From positions 26,597,506 through 26,661,505 of the forward strand of contig CM068379.1 of NCBI GenBank assembly GCA_034770075.1: DNA of 64,000 nucleotides. Reading direction: 5' to 3'. Each line of letters opens with the position of its first letter. Positions within the stretch are counted from its first letter, which is position 1. Source of the stretch: Aralia elata (lineage: Eukaryota > Streptophyta > Magnoliopsida > Apiales > Araliaceae). The notes beneath the pieces were generated by a model. It did no database searches. It saw only the letters and a list, made by a program, of their open reading frames with translations, and was not told the origin of the DNA. Below are positions 37,324-50,162 of the stretch, piece by piece. A program made the translations under genes and the position numbers.

Positions 37324-38919
37324 AAACTTTATGCGAATTATTAATTATTTTAATTATGTATATACATTGATATGTGTTTAGAACAATTTAATTGGGCATA
37401 ATTGTTTGTGTAAAATTATTTTATTTTTTTTATTTTTGTAAATTAAAATAAAGGAGTTTATTTTGATTTGGAATTTGATTAAAAATAAAGGAGTTTATTT
37501 TTTATTCAAAATTGGATAAATTAAAATAAAAGAGTTTATTTTGATTTGGAACATGATTAAAATAAAGAAGTTTATTTTAATTGAAATTGAATTTCATGAT
37601 AACTAATTAGAGTTGGAATTAGATTCCATGATAACTAATTGGAGTTGAAATTGGATTTTATACTAACTAATATTGCCTATTAAATGATATCAATGCATAT
37701 ATGGAATGGTTTTATTATTCATGGGATGAATGTTATTTATTGATACATATAAAGATATGTATGATAATAGATAAGGATTGATAATGGACTATTGACCAAT
37801 GTGTAATTGGATTTATTTTAGTGGATGCTTGAATGTATGAGTTTTTATAAATGGGGTCTGCGTACCTCGTCTTCTCTAATTTTTTCTTAATGTAAATTTT
37901 ATCTCCCTCCTATGTACTTCCCCTTAACTGCTGATCAAGGTTTCTATTTATTGTAAATAGTTTTTGTAATAGGACTAGTTAGAATTAATTTTGAAGAATT
38001 AGAGACAAAGGAGCAATGAGCGCTTGAAGACTCGTTTGTAATGGAGCCCGGGTTTAAATGTAATAGTTATATTTAAATTTAATTCTTGCACCATAAGTTT
38101 GACCTTTTGGTTCACTTGGTGGCTCTAGTGAACTAAACTAGAATAAAAGTCCATAATCAATCTAGGTAGAATATAGTATTCTATATGTGCATGCTTACTA
38201 TATATATATATATATATATATTATATTATCCAACATGCTTCGCATGTAAAATAATATGACGCGTATTTTATATATATATGTGCATGCGCGCTAAACAAGA
38301 TGAGACAAATAATAATTACAAACCCCTCAAAGAAATTATATTAAGTCCTAAGCGTTCAAAGATATTTGGAATATCGAACGTCGCCTTCTAGCATGGTAAA
38401 GCGATAGAGTATTAAATATTTAATATGAGTTTGTTGTGTCACACAAGGCAAGTATTAAATATTTAGGATGTTGCTTTATCACATTTGATGCTTATAAATA
38501 GACTGAACGATACTGTTTTGTTGTGTCACACAAGGACAGTGTTTTTCTTTCGAATATATGGAAGTGCTAGGTTAGACTTAACTTAAATAATTTTGATTCG
38601 GATGTGTCACACTTGATCAAAATAATCTAAGAGGCAAAATACAAGGAATTACATAGTGATGTAATTGACAATAGTTGTCTACCTATTTATTTATATATAG
38701 TTTGTTGTGTCACACAAGGCTATATACATTTGAAATGAGATCCTTATTCTCACTAGCAAATCTTTAATTAGATTTGCCGAACTATATATATTAAGGGTAA
38801 TATAGTTTGATAAAAAAGTGAGAGATACCAATTTAAAATAAAGACCTAATTTATTTTGGTAATTAATTAAATGAATGTATGCTAAAATATTGTTAATTCA
38901 TTTACAGAATTTTATAATG

Positions 38920-41900
38920 TCTAATTTACTATCATTGCGGAGCATATTAGATGCTAATTAACCGGACCAAATTAAAAGGACTGGTTAAAGAATTTGAGAA
39001 TAGTTCTCAAGGCTGAAAAGCTATCTTATGTCCTTAATATGCCTATCTCTGCAATGGTTGTAGACAATGCCTCTAAGGAAGAGATTGCTACTTTTAGAAA
39101 GTGGCAAGATGATGCACAGTTGGCTCAATGCATCATGCTCGCATCCATGAGTAACGACCTTCAGCGTCAGTATGAAACTATGGATGCTCCTACTGTACTC
39201 CGGCACCTTCATGGAGGTGAAGGGTGAGGAAAGTAGGACTATTAGATATCAGATACCTAAGGGGCTTTTCCGATCTAGAATGACCGATGGCACTACAGTA
39301 CAGACATATGTCCTAAAATGATCAATCTGATTGAATAATTGGGACAACTAGGTTTTAATGGATGGAGAGTTGATCCAAGATTTGATCTTGCAATCAACTT
39401 TCAGACTCTTTCTCACAAATTGTTGTGAATTTCCACATGAACAAGCTATATGTCAGCCTGCCTGAGTTGTTTAAACATATTGAAAACTGTAAAGAGTCAT
39501 TTTCCAACCAAGAAAAACCAAGTCTTACTGGTAGATGATTCTTCAAGGAAGCGGAAGAGGGCCAAAGGATCTTCTTAAAAGAAGAACAATTCAAAGAAGG
39601 TAAATAGAAAGGTAAAAACAAAGGACAATAAGAACAAGACTGATACAGATAGTAAAGGAGTTTGCTTCCACTGCAATAAGCTCGGATACTGGAAAGGAAA
39701 CTGTAAGGAGAATCTTACAGAGGTTAACCAGAAGAAGCTTAGTGAAACTTCAGTTACAGATATAGGTTTGTTCATGATTAAAATAAATCTTTTTATAAGT
39801 CAAGGTTCTACTTGGGTATTGGATACCGACTGTAGTTCTCACGCATGCAATCCAATGCAGAGACTAAGCAGAAGTAGAAAGCTAAACAAAGAGTAAGAAA
39901 TCTTATGTGTGGGAATGGAGCAAAGGTTGCTGCATTAACCATAGGAACTTATAGTTTAGCATTGCCTACGGGCAAGTCTATTAAGTTAATAAGTTGTTAT
40001 TATGTTCCAGTTCTCTTAAGAGACATTATTACTTCCGTTGTTGGACAAGGAAGGTTCTGGTATTATATTTAAGAACAATTGTTGTTCTATTTATAATGAT
40101 AATGTTTTGTTTGAAACTGGAAGATCACTTGATGGACTTTGTAAACTTAACTTACATGAAAAATAATTTTGTAAATTGAACAAACTAGTAAAAGAAAAGG
40201 AGATGATCATTCAAAGAGTTGAACATGTGTATTTGATGAAATACAAGTCTGAATCATTTGAAAGGTTCAAAGAATTCAGAAGTGAAACAAATTGACAAAG
40301 TATTAAGATTCTTTGATCAGATCGAAGAAAGAATACTTGTACAATGAGTTTCTAGATCATCTTAAAATGGTATTTTCTCATAATGGACACCTCCTGATAC
40401 GCAATAATTGATTGGTGTATATAAAAGTAGAAATTGTATCTTGTTGGACATGGTGCGGTCCATAATGATTTTTACCGACATCCAGTATCCATCTGGGGTT
40501 ATACCCTAGAAACGGCTGCATATCTACAAAATAAGGTAACCTCAAAATTCAGCCCCAATACTCCATAAAAGTTATGGATAGGGAGGATTCCTAGTCTTAA
40601 GTATGTTAAGATAAGGGGTTGTCCAATTTATGTGAAAAGGTTTCAAAAGATAAGTTTGGGACAAAATCTGACAAGTGCAGGTTTGTGGGATATCCTAAAG
40701 AAAGTTTAGGGTATTATTAATATAATCCTACACGTTACCTTCTTGGATAAAAGTGTTTATCATTGAAGGAGCTAGTGGGAGGGTAATACATCTTGAAGGA
40801 GTTCAAGAACCACAAAGAACTTTCAGTTAAAGCGAGGAGCCTGTAGATAGACCTATTGTACCACAACCGAATTATAAATCTGGAAGAGTACCGAAGATAC
40901 CTAAGAGGTATGGATTCATCATAGAGGATGATGATGAGGTACGCATCATAGAGGATGATAATCTAGTTATTTACGATGAGGCTATGAGTAGAAGACACTC
41001 AGAGAAATGGCAGATGGCCATGAAATCCGAAATGGACTCCATATATGAGAACCAAGTATAGACTCTAGTTACTCCACCAGAAGGCATAGTGCCTATTGAT
41101 CTTTAAAGAGAAAGACTAGGACAAATGGCAAAGTGGAGACCTAAAAGACCAAACCTGTTTAAAAGGTTTCAAATCAAGTCAAGGAGTTGACTGTAATAAA
41201 ACCTTATTAGCGGGTAATGCTCAAGTCCATTTGGATTTTGCTTGTGATTGCAACTTATTACGAAATCTGGCAAAATGGATGTGAAGACGTCCTTCCTCAA
41301 TAAAGACTTGAGGAGAATGTATGTATGATACATCCAGAGGAATTTGTTTCAAAGGTTGAAGCAAATCGTGTTTTAAGCTACAATGATCCATTTATGGATT
41401 GAAGCAAGCTTCTCAAAGATGGAACATTCATTTTGATGAGACAATCAAAAGAGTTTGATTTTATCAAAAATGAGAATGAACCTAGTGTGTACAAAAAGGT
41501 CAGTGGGAGCACTGTGACATTCCTAGTATTATATGTTGATATATTACTGATAAGGAATGACACATCAATGCTACAATCAGTAAAGATAAAATTATCTAAA
41601 CATTCCTCCATGAATAACTTGGGAGGAGCATCCTATAAATTGGGGATATAAATCTATATAGATAGATTTAAAAGGATGTTCGGCTTGACCCAATGAACGT
41701 ATAATCATTCGATGCTAAAGGCGTTTAGCATGGCAAACTCCAAGAGGGGTCTCATGATGATGAGCCATGGAGTGAATCTCTCTAAAATCATCTCCAATAA
41801 AAGAGAGATCACATGAGTTATTATCATGTATGCAATGAATATACAAGGTCTGATGTTGATCAGTCATATTCTGGAGAAGATCACTGTAAGACAGTGATAA

Positions 41901-42365
41901 ACATCTTAAGTACTTAACCGGTATTAAAGATCTGATCATGATTCATGGCAGGTCTGAATTAAAACTAGAGGGCTAAAAAGACTCAAGTTTTTCAGACTGA
42001 CCAAGACGATAACAAATCCACTTTAGGGTAAATTATTACCTTAATTGGTGGTGCAGTGAATTGGAAAGGTTCCAAAATAGCAAAGAGTTGCTGGTTTAGT
42101 GACAAAGACAAAGTATATAGCTGTAAATGAAGCTGCAAGTTGATTATTTGGATGAAAAATTCATTACAGAACTAGGAATAGTTCCTAAGTCTCATCTTGG
42201 ATTCAAACATGTGTTGCGGCACTTTCATTTGATTAGAGGAATCATTGAAAAAAGAAAAAGTCACTATAGAGATAGTGGACTCTCAAGAACAACATTGCAT
42301 ATTCATTTACTGAAGCTTTATCCAAACAGCAGGATGATCGTCACTTAGAGAAGAATGGTATTGGA
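38920..42365 (+). pseudogene. Degenerate gag-pol of copia B
   Basis: Ty1/copia polyprotein in fragments. Gag begins near 38,920 with a LLSLRSILDAN-like block and an open stretch, 38,994-39,227 (NLRIVLKAEKLSYVLN... ). The zinc knuckle near 39,662 reads CFHCNKLGYWKGNC, with Tyr replacing the usual His. The protease motif near 39,820 reads VLDTD instead of VLDTG. RT fragments span about 41,000-41,650; the catalytic YVDD reads YVD followed by ILL near 41,534, missing one Asp. RNase H fragments end at about 42,380. Integrase is barely recognisable. Many stops and frameshifts make this copy inactive. Upstream, 37,324-38,920, is non-coding leader. Confidence 0.85.
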
Positions 42366-42386
42366 TACCATGACGATTGGCTTTAG

Positions 42387-42399
42387 TGCAAGTGGGAGA
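42387..42399 (+). other. Polypurine tract of copia B
   Basis: GCAAGTGGGAGAT lies directly before the second LTR at 42,401, in the position expected for plus-strand priming. Confidence 0.8.
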
Positions 42400-42400
42400 T

Positions 42401-43593
42401 TGAAAGTAGTATGCACACAAGCCAATTATATTTGATATGATGTAGCATATACTTTGTAATCTTATTCAGTTATAAAAGGCATTTTACATTATCTACATGG
42501 TGCTGTTATATTAAATGTGATAAACCCATAGTTTTGAGCAATGCTTTTAGAATCATGATGGTGATCATGCTAATGAGATCTAAATTCGAGATAGCTCACA
42601 AACTAAAATCGTTCCTAATCGTTGGATTACTAAAAAGGGGATTAGTGAATCCGGATAGATTAGTACATACGTTGCTTACTCTTAGGAAGAGGATGATTGA
42701 TCTCATAATCATTTGTGTGGAGACACTAATGCAAGTATGTAGGTGCTTATTGTAGAATAAGTTCACTGAACGTGGCTCGCTAAGGAATACCTAATGGAGT
42801 TTTACTCACCTGTCAATAGGAATTCCTCTAGTGATAGTAGTATAAGTGATCCTTGGACTTGAGATCATCATAGTATCTTGTGTATGATGAGTTATACTTT
42901 GACATGTCCCTTAAGACCTTTAGGGTATATCAAAGGGTATGATTGGGTATAATGAGTTGTATATGAAGATAGGTGAATGATCAACAAAGAATCTACCACG
43001 TCTAGTAAAAGATGTGAATGCCCTATATGATTCGATAAATGACAACTCAGTAGTTCTTGGCCAAGGCAGAATGAATTTAGAAAGGAGTTTCTAATTTGCA
43101 TTAATTAGAGTTGTGCATTTGAGAATCGAAATACATATAATTAAATAAAATAAGACTTGACAGTAATTCCATGTCTTATATTTAATTGGGACATTGTATG
43201 GTAGAAGGATTGAATTGTACGGTAACTATTCACTGAAAGGTTCTTTTATGATTAATGTTGAAATCTATATTATCTGGAAAGTCGTTGATCGCTAAGGGGG
43301 CTTACCCCTATTGTAGAATAAATGTTATTTATTTAAATGAATTAAATAATTTAATTTATTTATTTAAATAAGATTAGAATTGTTCTAATTGATTTATTCG
43401 CAACCGGTTTAATATGGAGAACCTAAAGGGTCACACCGCAAAAGGAAAATATTTATTTAAGAAGTAAATGGCATAATTGTAATAATAAGTTATGTGTATT
43501 TAATTTAGTCTATGGAGATAGAATAAATTAAATAGCTTAATATTTATTATTTAATATTTTAGAAATATTAAATATGAATTAATAAGAGGAGTC

Positions 43594-43630
<37 letters not shown>

Positions 43631-44215
43631 TACTATTATTTAATTCCTAATAGGGATTGGGAATTAATTAATAGAAGTACTCTCTCATGAATTCCTAATT
43701 GGATTAAGAGCAGAATTAATTAAAGGAGTTTAATTAGAATAGAAACCCTAATCCTAAATAGTTTAGGGAAGGGTTTTCCTACATCTATAAATAAGAGAAG
43801 TCTTATTATAGATCAGGGTTACACACTCTTGCATAAGAATTGTGGAGGGTACTTACAATTTCTATAGAGATATAAACTAGGGTTTTGCCAACATTCATCT
43901 TCTTGAATAGATATTATTCCTTGGTGGATCACCTCTAGAGGCCAAACACTTGGGTGGCTAACGTTGATCAAAGGAAGAAATTTAATCGGTGGAATTCAAG
44001 GAGAACACGAAGGAATTGGAGTTGAACTTGTACCCGAGGAAGCACGGTTCTACGAGGGTATAATTTCTTAATCTCTATCTATTTCGTTTAATTAATAATT
44101 GTGCATAAAGAAAAATCATGGTGATGATTTGTATAAAATTTTAAAATCTGATTTTATCGCGCTTTCGCTATATTTATGTAATTTGATTGCATGTTCGCGT
44201 TATACAAACCTAACA
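42401..44215 (+). repeat. Second LTR of copia B
   Basis: 1,815 bp, the same start and end as the first LTR. An expanded ATT microsatellite near 43,597-43,640 accounts for most of the length difference. Unlike a normal 3' LTR it is followed by another PBS and interior sequence, not by host flank. Confidence 0.93.
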
Positions 44216-44574
44216 GTGGTATCAAGAGCCAAACTTTATGCGAATTATTAATTGTTTTAATTCTGTATATATATTGATATGTGTTTAGAACAATTTAATT
44301 GGGCATAATTGTTTATGTAAAATTATTTTATTTTTTTTATTTTTGTAAATTAAAATAAAGGAGTTTATTTTGATTTGGAATTTGATTAAAAATAAAGGAG
44401 TTTATTTTTTATTCAAAATTGGATAAATTAAAATAAAAGAGTTTATTTTGATTTGGAATATGATTAAAATAAAGAAGTTTATTTTAATTGAAATTGGATT
44501 TAATGATAACTAATTAGAGTTGGAATTGGATTCTATGATAACTAATTGGAGTTAAAATTTGATTTTATACTAAC
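44216..44574 (+). other. Second partial copia B interior, left part
   Basis: Starts with TGGTATCAAGAGCC at 44,217, a PBS with one inserted A, and continues as a copy of 37,324 onwards. It is interrupted at CTAAC by the gypsy insertion and resumes at 55,187. Confidence 0.88.
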
Positions 44575-46689
44575 TGTCGACGCCGGGTTTTCTCTTCTCT
44601 TTTGGTCTTTTAGCCTTTTCCAATTTTAGCCCTTTGACTTAATGATGCTTTGGAAAAGGTCGGCATTGATGTCGACGGGGTTTTGAAAGATCGTGTTTTA
44701 TGATGAGCCAATTAACCAGAGTCGCCAGTTGGTATATTTGAAATGGATGTACCAACTCATCCGAATTTTCATTCTTTTATAAATCGCTGGCTCATATGGG
44801 ACTCCGAATTAATTGGTCTGCGAATCGAGATTCATAGAGTTCGGGGGCTTGCTTAAGTGAGGGGAAGGTGTTAGGCACCCCTCGACTTCCGTGAAACACG
44901 GTTACCGCAATCTTGATGCTTTTCTATCCTTTAATTCATGAATGTGTATGTGGGTGTGTGTGTGCCTATGTGAATGTTGCGGGGAATTTGTATGAAAGAG
45001 TCATTTGGATTTTAGGGAAAATCGTGCTTTAATTTTTGAGAACGCTTCGGAATGTCTTTCGATTTATACGAGAAAGCTTTATTCTTTATGAGAAAGGTTT
45101 GATTTTAATTGTCCGAAACTATGAGGTTTTCATTGAGTGTCGTTTTGGCAAAATAAGAATTTTAAACCTTCGTCTAAATAGGAATCGAGATCTATACGTT
45201 GCTTTCATAAAAATGATGGGCAATTTCTAGAATCTCTTTCACCCTATGCACAAAGATTTAATAAAACGTTACTTATTTCTAAAATCAAATTTTGTGATGT
45301 TTGAAAACGATCTTTCTTTAGCTTCCTCGTTAGATAGGAATCGACATTCATTAACATTTCTCAAATTTTAACCTCGTGATTCTAATATCCTACTTTGCTT
45401 GATTTTTATGAAAATCTTATCATTTAGCTTTGAAATCAATTTCGCGTCATAAATCGAATCGAGCATAAACACGCGTCGGGGCTATTCATGGGCATGTAAG
45501 CCATCAAAATATCCCCGAACGCCAACAATCACAAAATTTCACTATTTCGGGGCCTTAAGCACGATTCTCGCCTTAGCGTCGTTTTAAGGCCCAACGATTA
45601 CATATTTACAATGAAAACTACGTCATTTCTACTTCTTACATCAAGATATGTCCATCATCGGATCGGGACCTCGGGGTCGCTTTCCTAGGCTCACAACCAA
45701 GTATCCACAAACAATCGGATATTACAAGAAAATAAGCCAACCCGGATAATCTAACAATACCAAGGCATCCTAAAACAACGATTTAAAGGAATTGATGCCA
45801 AATATAACACCTTAAAACAAACAAAGAAATTAATGAACGAATATCATCGGGTTATTAGGAAGAGTTTCATTCCGATGGAAACTTCACTCACAATCCCTAA
45901 TTCATTGTTCAATCAATAAATTACATGAAAAATTACATCTAATTTGATCAAATGATATGATAGAAATTGATATCACAAAAGAGATTTCACCTTGCAATTG
46001 ATATCCAAATGGATGTAAACTTGATGTATTTGAATTGAATAAGGAGTGTATTGATACAATCAAAATCAAAAGAATTGAATTCTCTCCTTTTTCTCTCTTT
46101 TCTTCCTATTTGATTGCAAAATTTCCCTCTTTTTCCTCTCAATTTCCGATCTTTTACTGCTGTTTTCCGCTGGAATTCTTCCTCTTTCAAATTTTTGCTG
46201 AACCCCTGTATGCTGCCTGAAGCTGGCTTAAATAGGCTGGCCAGAGCCAGCCGCAGATCTATCTGCGGCTGGCCGCAGATGGATCTGCGGCTGGCCAGCT
46301 GGCACGCCTCCCATCGCACTCAGCTGGTTAGTGCTGATTTCCTGGTTTCCGTGCTGGCGCACCCACTTGGCCGCAGATCTATCCGCGGCTGGCGGGCTTG
46401 ACTTTCTCGATTTTCGTGCCACGCCTCGATTTTCGTACCGCAACGTCGGTTTTCGCTGACAGGCTCGTATTCCGCAGTCCGGGAACTTCCGGGAGACGTG
46501 CCACCTCATTCGGAAATGCCTGCCTCGGACGGTCATGCTGTCACGTCGACTTGGGCTGCCCAAATCATTGCGGCGGTGCCGGGCGCTTGCCCTTGTGCCC
46601 GCTCTTTTGCTCCTGCAAGCTGGTTCAATTGACGATTTCGCCCTCCTGTCAAGGTTAGTAGAAGGAAACGCAAAATTTGGGTGTCTACA
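44575..46689 (-). repeat. 3' LTR of the gypsy element
   Basis: 2,115 bp. It carries an extra 54-bp segment (46,235-46,288) rich in GCCGCAGAT/ATCTGCGGC hairpins that the other LTR lacks. An internal CCAGAGTCGCCAG (about 44,717) mimics part of the PBS. Short open frames here are not genes. Confidence 0.93.
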
Positions 46690-46706
46690 GCTGCCCCTCT
46701 TTATCA
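46690..46706 (-). other. Polypurine tract of the gypsy element
   Basis: On the minus strand GATAAAGAGGGGCAGC abuts the LTR start TGTAGACACC. This is the expected plus-strand primer site. Confidence 0.8.
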
Positions 46707-46930
46707 TGTTTATGAAATGATAAATGAAATGAACAGGATAAAGAATAGACACTCGATGCATGAATGACAATGTGTAAGAATGACAGTGCATACATGATGT
46801 CTCACACATATAGCTTATGATGCAACATAAGATGTAATGCAGGCAAGGCATTCGTAAGAGTGTCAACGTATCAACCCCTTGACCGTGTTTGTTAGTCTTT
46901 GGGTTCACTCTTTCAATCTATCGTCTCGTT

Positions 46931-47209
46931 CGGGGCCGGGTATCGTCGCCGGTCACCCATCTCGTAACCCCCGGTTATCGTCGCCGGTTGGTTATCTTGT
47001 CGGAGCCGGTTATCGTCGCCGGACATCCATCTCGTGATCGCCGGTTATCGTCGCCGGTCGATCGTCATGTCGGGGCCGGGTATCGTCGCCGGTCGCCCAT
47101 CGCGTAACCCCCGGTTATCGTCGCCGGTTGGTTATATGTCGGAGCCGGTTATCGTCGCCGGTCATCCATCTCGTGATCACCTTATCCCATCGCATTGTCA
47201 TCAAAGGAC
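46931..47209. repeat. GC-rich tandem repeat, 140-bp units built from ATCGTCGCCGG monomers
   Basis: Two 140-bp units start with CGGGGCCGGGTATCG at 46,931 and 47,071. Each contains four monomers of roughly 35 bp centred on TATCGTCGCCGG, separated by variable words such as CCATCTCGTAACCCC. It lies between the polypurine tract and the larger minisatellite. Confidence 0.85.
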
Positions 47210-47459
47210 GTTATCCTCCTGACTAGTTTGAGAGGCATCCTTGGAGTTCGTCCTTGTACATCGTTCTTGGCCGCCATCGCTTTTGACTCTGATAGGCTAG
47301 GACCTTGACACCTAACCTGCTCGATTTTTTTTCATTTCATGGATCACAGACAGAATTATCATCTATTCATGCATGTGACCCAACATGTAAATTGAGAAAA
47401 AATGACTCCTGTACAGTCTTTTGATACTGTTCTACAGATGTCATCACTTGTAGTGGTTC

Positions 47460-49000
47460 GCTTGGATGCCTTCCCAGGTTGCTCACCACCTTGTGGTGGT
47501 TTGTTTGGATCTCAGCCCTTCCAAGGGTGCTTACCATCTTGTCGTGGTTTGCTTGGATGCCTTCTCAGGTTGCTCACCACTCTGTCGTGGTTTGCTTGGA
47601 TGCCTTCCCAGGGTGCTCACCACTCTGTCGTGGTTTGCTTGGATGCCTTCCCAGGTTGCTCACCAACTTGTCGTGGTTTGCTTGGATATCAGCCCTTCCC
47701 AGGGTGCTCACCATCTTGTCGTGGTTTTGCTTGGATGCCTTCCCAGGTTGCTCACCAACTTGTCGTGGTTTGCTTGGATGCCTTCCCAGGGTGCTCACCA
47801 CTCTGTCGTGGTTTGCTTGGATGCCTTCCCAGGTTGCTCACCAACTTGTCATGGTTTGCTTGGATATCAGCCCTTCCCAGGGTGCTCACCATCTTGTCGT
47901 GGTTTGCTTGGATGCCTTCCCAGGTTGCTCACCAACTTGTCGTGGTTTGCTTGGATGCCTTCCCAGGGTGCTCACCACTCTGTCGTGGTTTGCTTGGATG
48001 CCTTCCCAGGTTGCTCACCAACTTGTCATGGTTTGCTTGGATATCAGCCCTTCCCAGGGTGCTCACCATCTTGTCGTGGTTTTGCTTGGATGCCTTCCCA
48101 GGTTGCTCACCAACTTGTCGTGGTTTGCTTGGATGCCTTCCCAGGGTGCTCACCACTCTGTCGTGGTTTGCTTGGATGCCTTCCCAGGTTGCTCACCAAC
48201 TTGTCATGGTTTGCTTGGATATCAGCCCTTCCCAGGGTGCTCACCATCTTGTCGTGGTTTGCTTGGATGCCTTCCCAGGTTGCTCACCAACTTGTCGTGG
48301 TTTGCTTGGATGCCTTCCCAGGGTGCTCACCACTCTGTCGTGGTTTGCTTGGATGCCTTCCCAGGTTGCTCACCAACTTGTCATGGTTTGCTTGGATATC
48401 AGCCCTTCCCAGGGTGCTCACCATCTTGTCGTGGTTTGCTTGGATGCCTTCCCAGGTTGCTCACCAACTTGTCGTGGTTTGCTTGGATGCCTTCCCAGGG
48501 TGCTCACCACTCTGTCGTGGTTTGCTTGGATGCCTTCCCAGGTTGCTCACCAACTTGTCATGGTTTGCTTGGATATCAGCCCTTCCCAGGGTGCTCACCA
48601 TCTTGTCGTGGTTTTGCTTGGATGCCTTCCCAAGTTGCTCACCAACTTGTCGTGGTTTGCTTGGATGCCTTCCCAGGGTGCTCACCACTCTGTCGTGGTT
48701 TGCTTGGATGCCTTCCCAGGTTGCTCACCAACTTGTCATGGTTTGCTTGGATATCAGCCCTTCCCAGGGTGCTCACCATCTTGTCGTGGTTTGCTTGGAT
48801 GCCTTCCCAGGTTGCTCACCAACTTGTCGTGGTTTGCTTGGATATCAGCCCTTCCCAGGGTGCTCACCATCTTGTCGTGGTTTGCTTAGATGCCTTCCCA
48901 GGTTGCTCACCAACTTGTCATGGTTTGCTTGGATATCAGCCCTTCCCAGGGTGCTCACCATCTTGTCGTGGTTTTGCTTGGATGCCTTCCCAGGTTCATT
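47460..49000. repeat. Higher-order minisatellite, about 177-bp units of four monomers
   Basis: Monomers of 43 bp (GCTTGGATGCCTTCCCAGG then TTGCTCACC or a variant) and 48-49 bp (with GGATATCAGCCCTTCC) alternate in a fixed order of four types. They differ at ACTTGTCGTGG, ACTCTGTCGTGG, ACTTGTCATGG and ATCTTGTCGTGG. The set repeats about every 177-178 bp, eight to nine times, with near-identity. All three plus-strand frames are open through most of it because the words lack stop codons; this is a composition effect and not evidence for a protein. Tat/Ogre elements are known to carry variable tandem repeats at this position. Confidence 0.92.
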
Positions 49001-49922
49001 TGGCAGGCTTTTCTGCTGCCTTGTTCAGTTCATAGTCGGGCGAAGTGAGATTTGCCCCATTCGGACATCTGCTTATGTGCAATGGTTGCACCGAGACTTT
49101 GCCATGGTTGGTTTGAGTCAGTTTGGAGTATTTGATGACTCTTGAGTGATTTTCACTGATGACACCGCCCCAGAGGTATTTATTCCCCCAGATATGATTC
49201 CATCTCAGCTGATTTTGCCCCTAGTCGGGTCGCTGAGGATGGCCGGATCAGACTGGCCTTGATTACTACCGTTAGCCGAGCCATTTCTTTATTGGATCGT
49301 ATCGACATGATGGGGCAGTAGATTGCAGGGGACGCCGATGCTTCAGACCTATCCACCACTTTATCCATCCTGCTTAAGTTAGTTTCAGATATGTAGATCA
49401 TTTTATCTCCTGCATAGATTATGTCAGTTTCATCTGTTATCGAAAAGGAAATCTTGTAACGAAATGACTTATATATATAGACATGCATTTATATTCAGTC
49501 ATTTTCCCCTTTTTTTCGTATCGTTGCCTTTCATCGGATCCTCATTTTATCCAGTCAACCACGATTTTGATATCTTGCCCTCTTTTTCTTCTCAAGTCTT
49601 GATGGAGATTTGACAGATACTACCGCACACCCTGTTGATTTCATCGGACTGAGTCTTAGATTTTTTTGACTAAGTGTTTGGTTGGGTCCGGGTTATGTCA
49701 CTTGAGATGAAGCTGATCAGGTGGCTGACTTCGGGAAGGTTTTGAGGGTATAGGAAGGCTTTTCTGGTTGTTGGGAATTGGTTTTGACAGAAGAAAGTAT
49801 TATTTTGTAAGGAATGGGACCGTGCCACGATGGCTGCCTACGTACCCCCACAAGTCGGGAGATCAGGCCCTACGTAGTTCGTTCTTTCAAAGAACGACGA
49901 GAAAATGATGATGATGATTGTT

Positions 49923-49971
<49 letters not shown>

Positions 49972-50162
49972 TTTTTTTTTTTTTTTGATCTCAGGCCTTT
50001 CTTTAGCACTAGGTCATTTTCTTTGAACTTCTGAGGTCTTATCTTTGTCGTAAGATCGAGAGATTCTTTGCTGATACAACTGACCGCGTGAAATAGCAGC
50101 CACCCTTTTCTCATCAATTAGGGCAAATTGGTCGTATCGACCCTGCATTAAACCCTCCTCGT
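49001..50162 (-). other. 3' non-coding region of gypsy element, with poly(A) tract
   Basis: Contains a long T run on the plus strand (49,924-49,969, then 49,971-49,986), that is poly(A) on the element strand. Traces of the integrase C-terminal region are out of frame around 50,050-50,160. An open frame, 49,488-49,180, has no recognisable domain and is not called as a gene. Confidence 0.55.

Noticed and set aside
46228..46908. 226-codon minus-strand open frame across the gypsy LTR edge
   Set aside because: It spans the LTR and polypurine tract, matches no domain and its counterpart in the other LTR is shorter. It is GC-content noise.
47402..49145. Three overlapping plus-strand open frames of 495-559 codons
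   Set aside because: They are in all three frames of a minisatellite whose words lack stop codons. The frame rotates with each monomer, so no single protein is conserved.
49814..50026. Poly-Phe frame through the T run
   Set aside because: Translation of a homopolymer. The T run is an internal A tract of the gypsy element, not evidence of a processed pseudogene.
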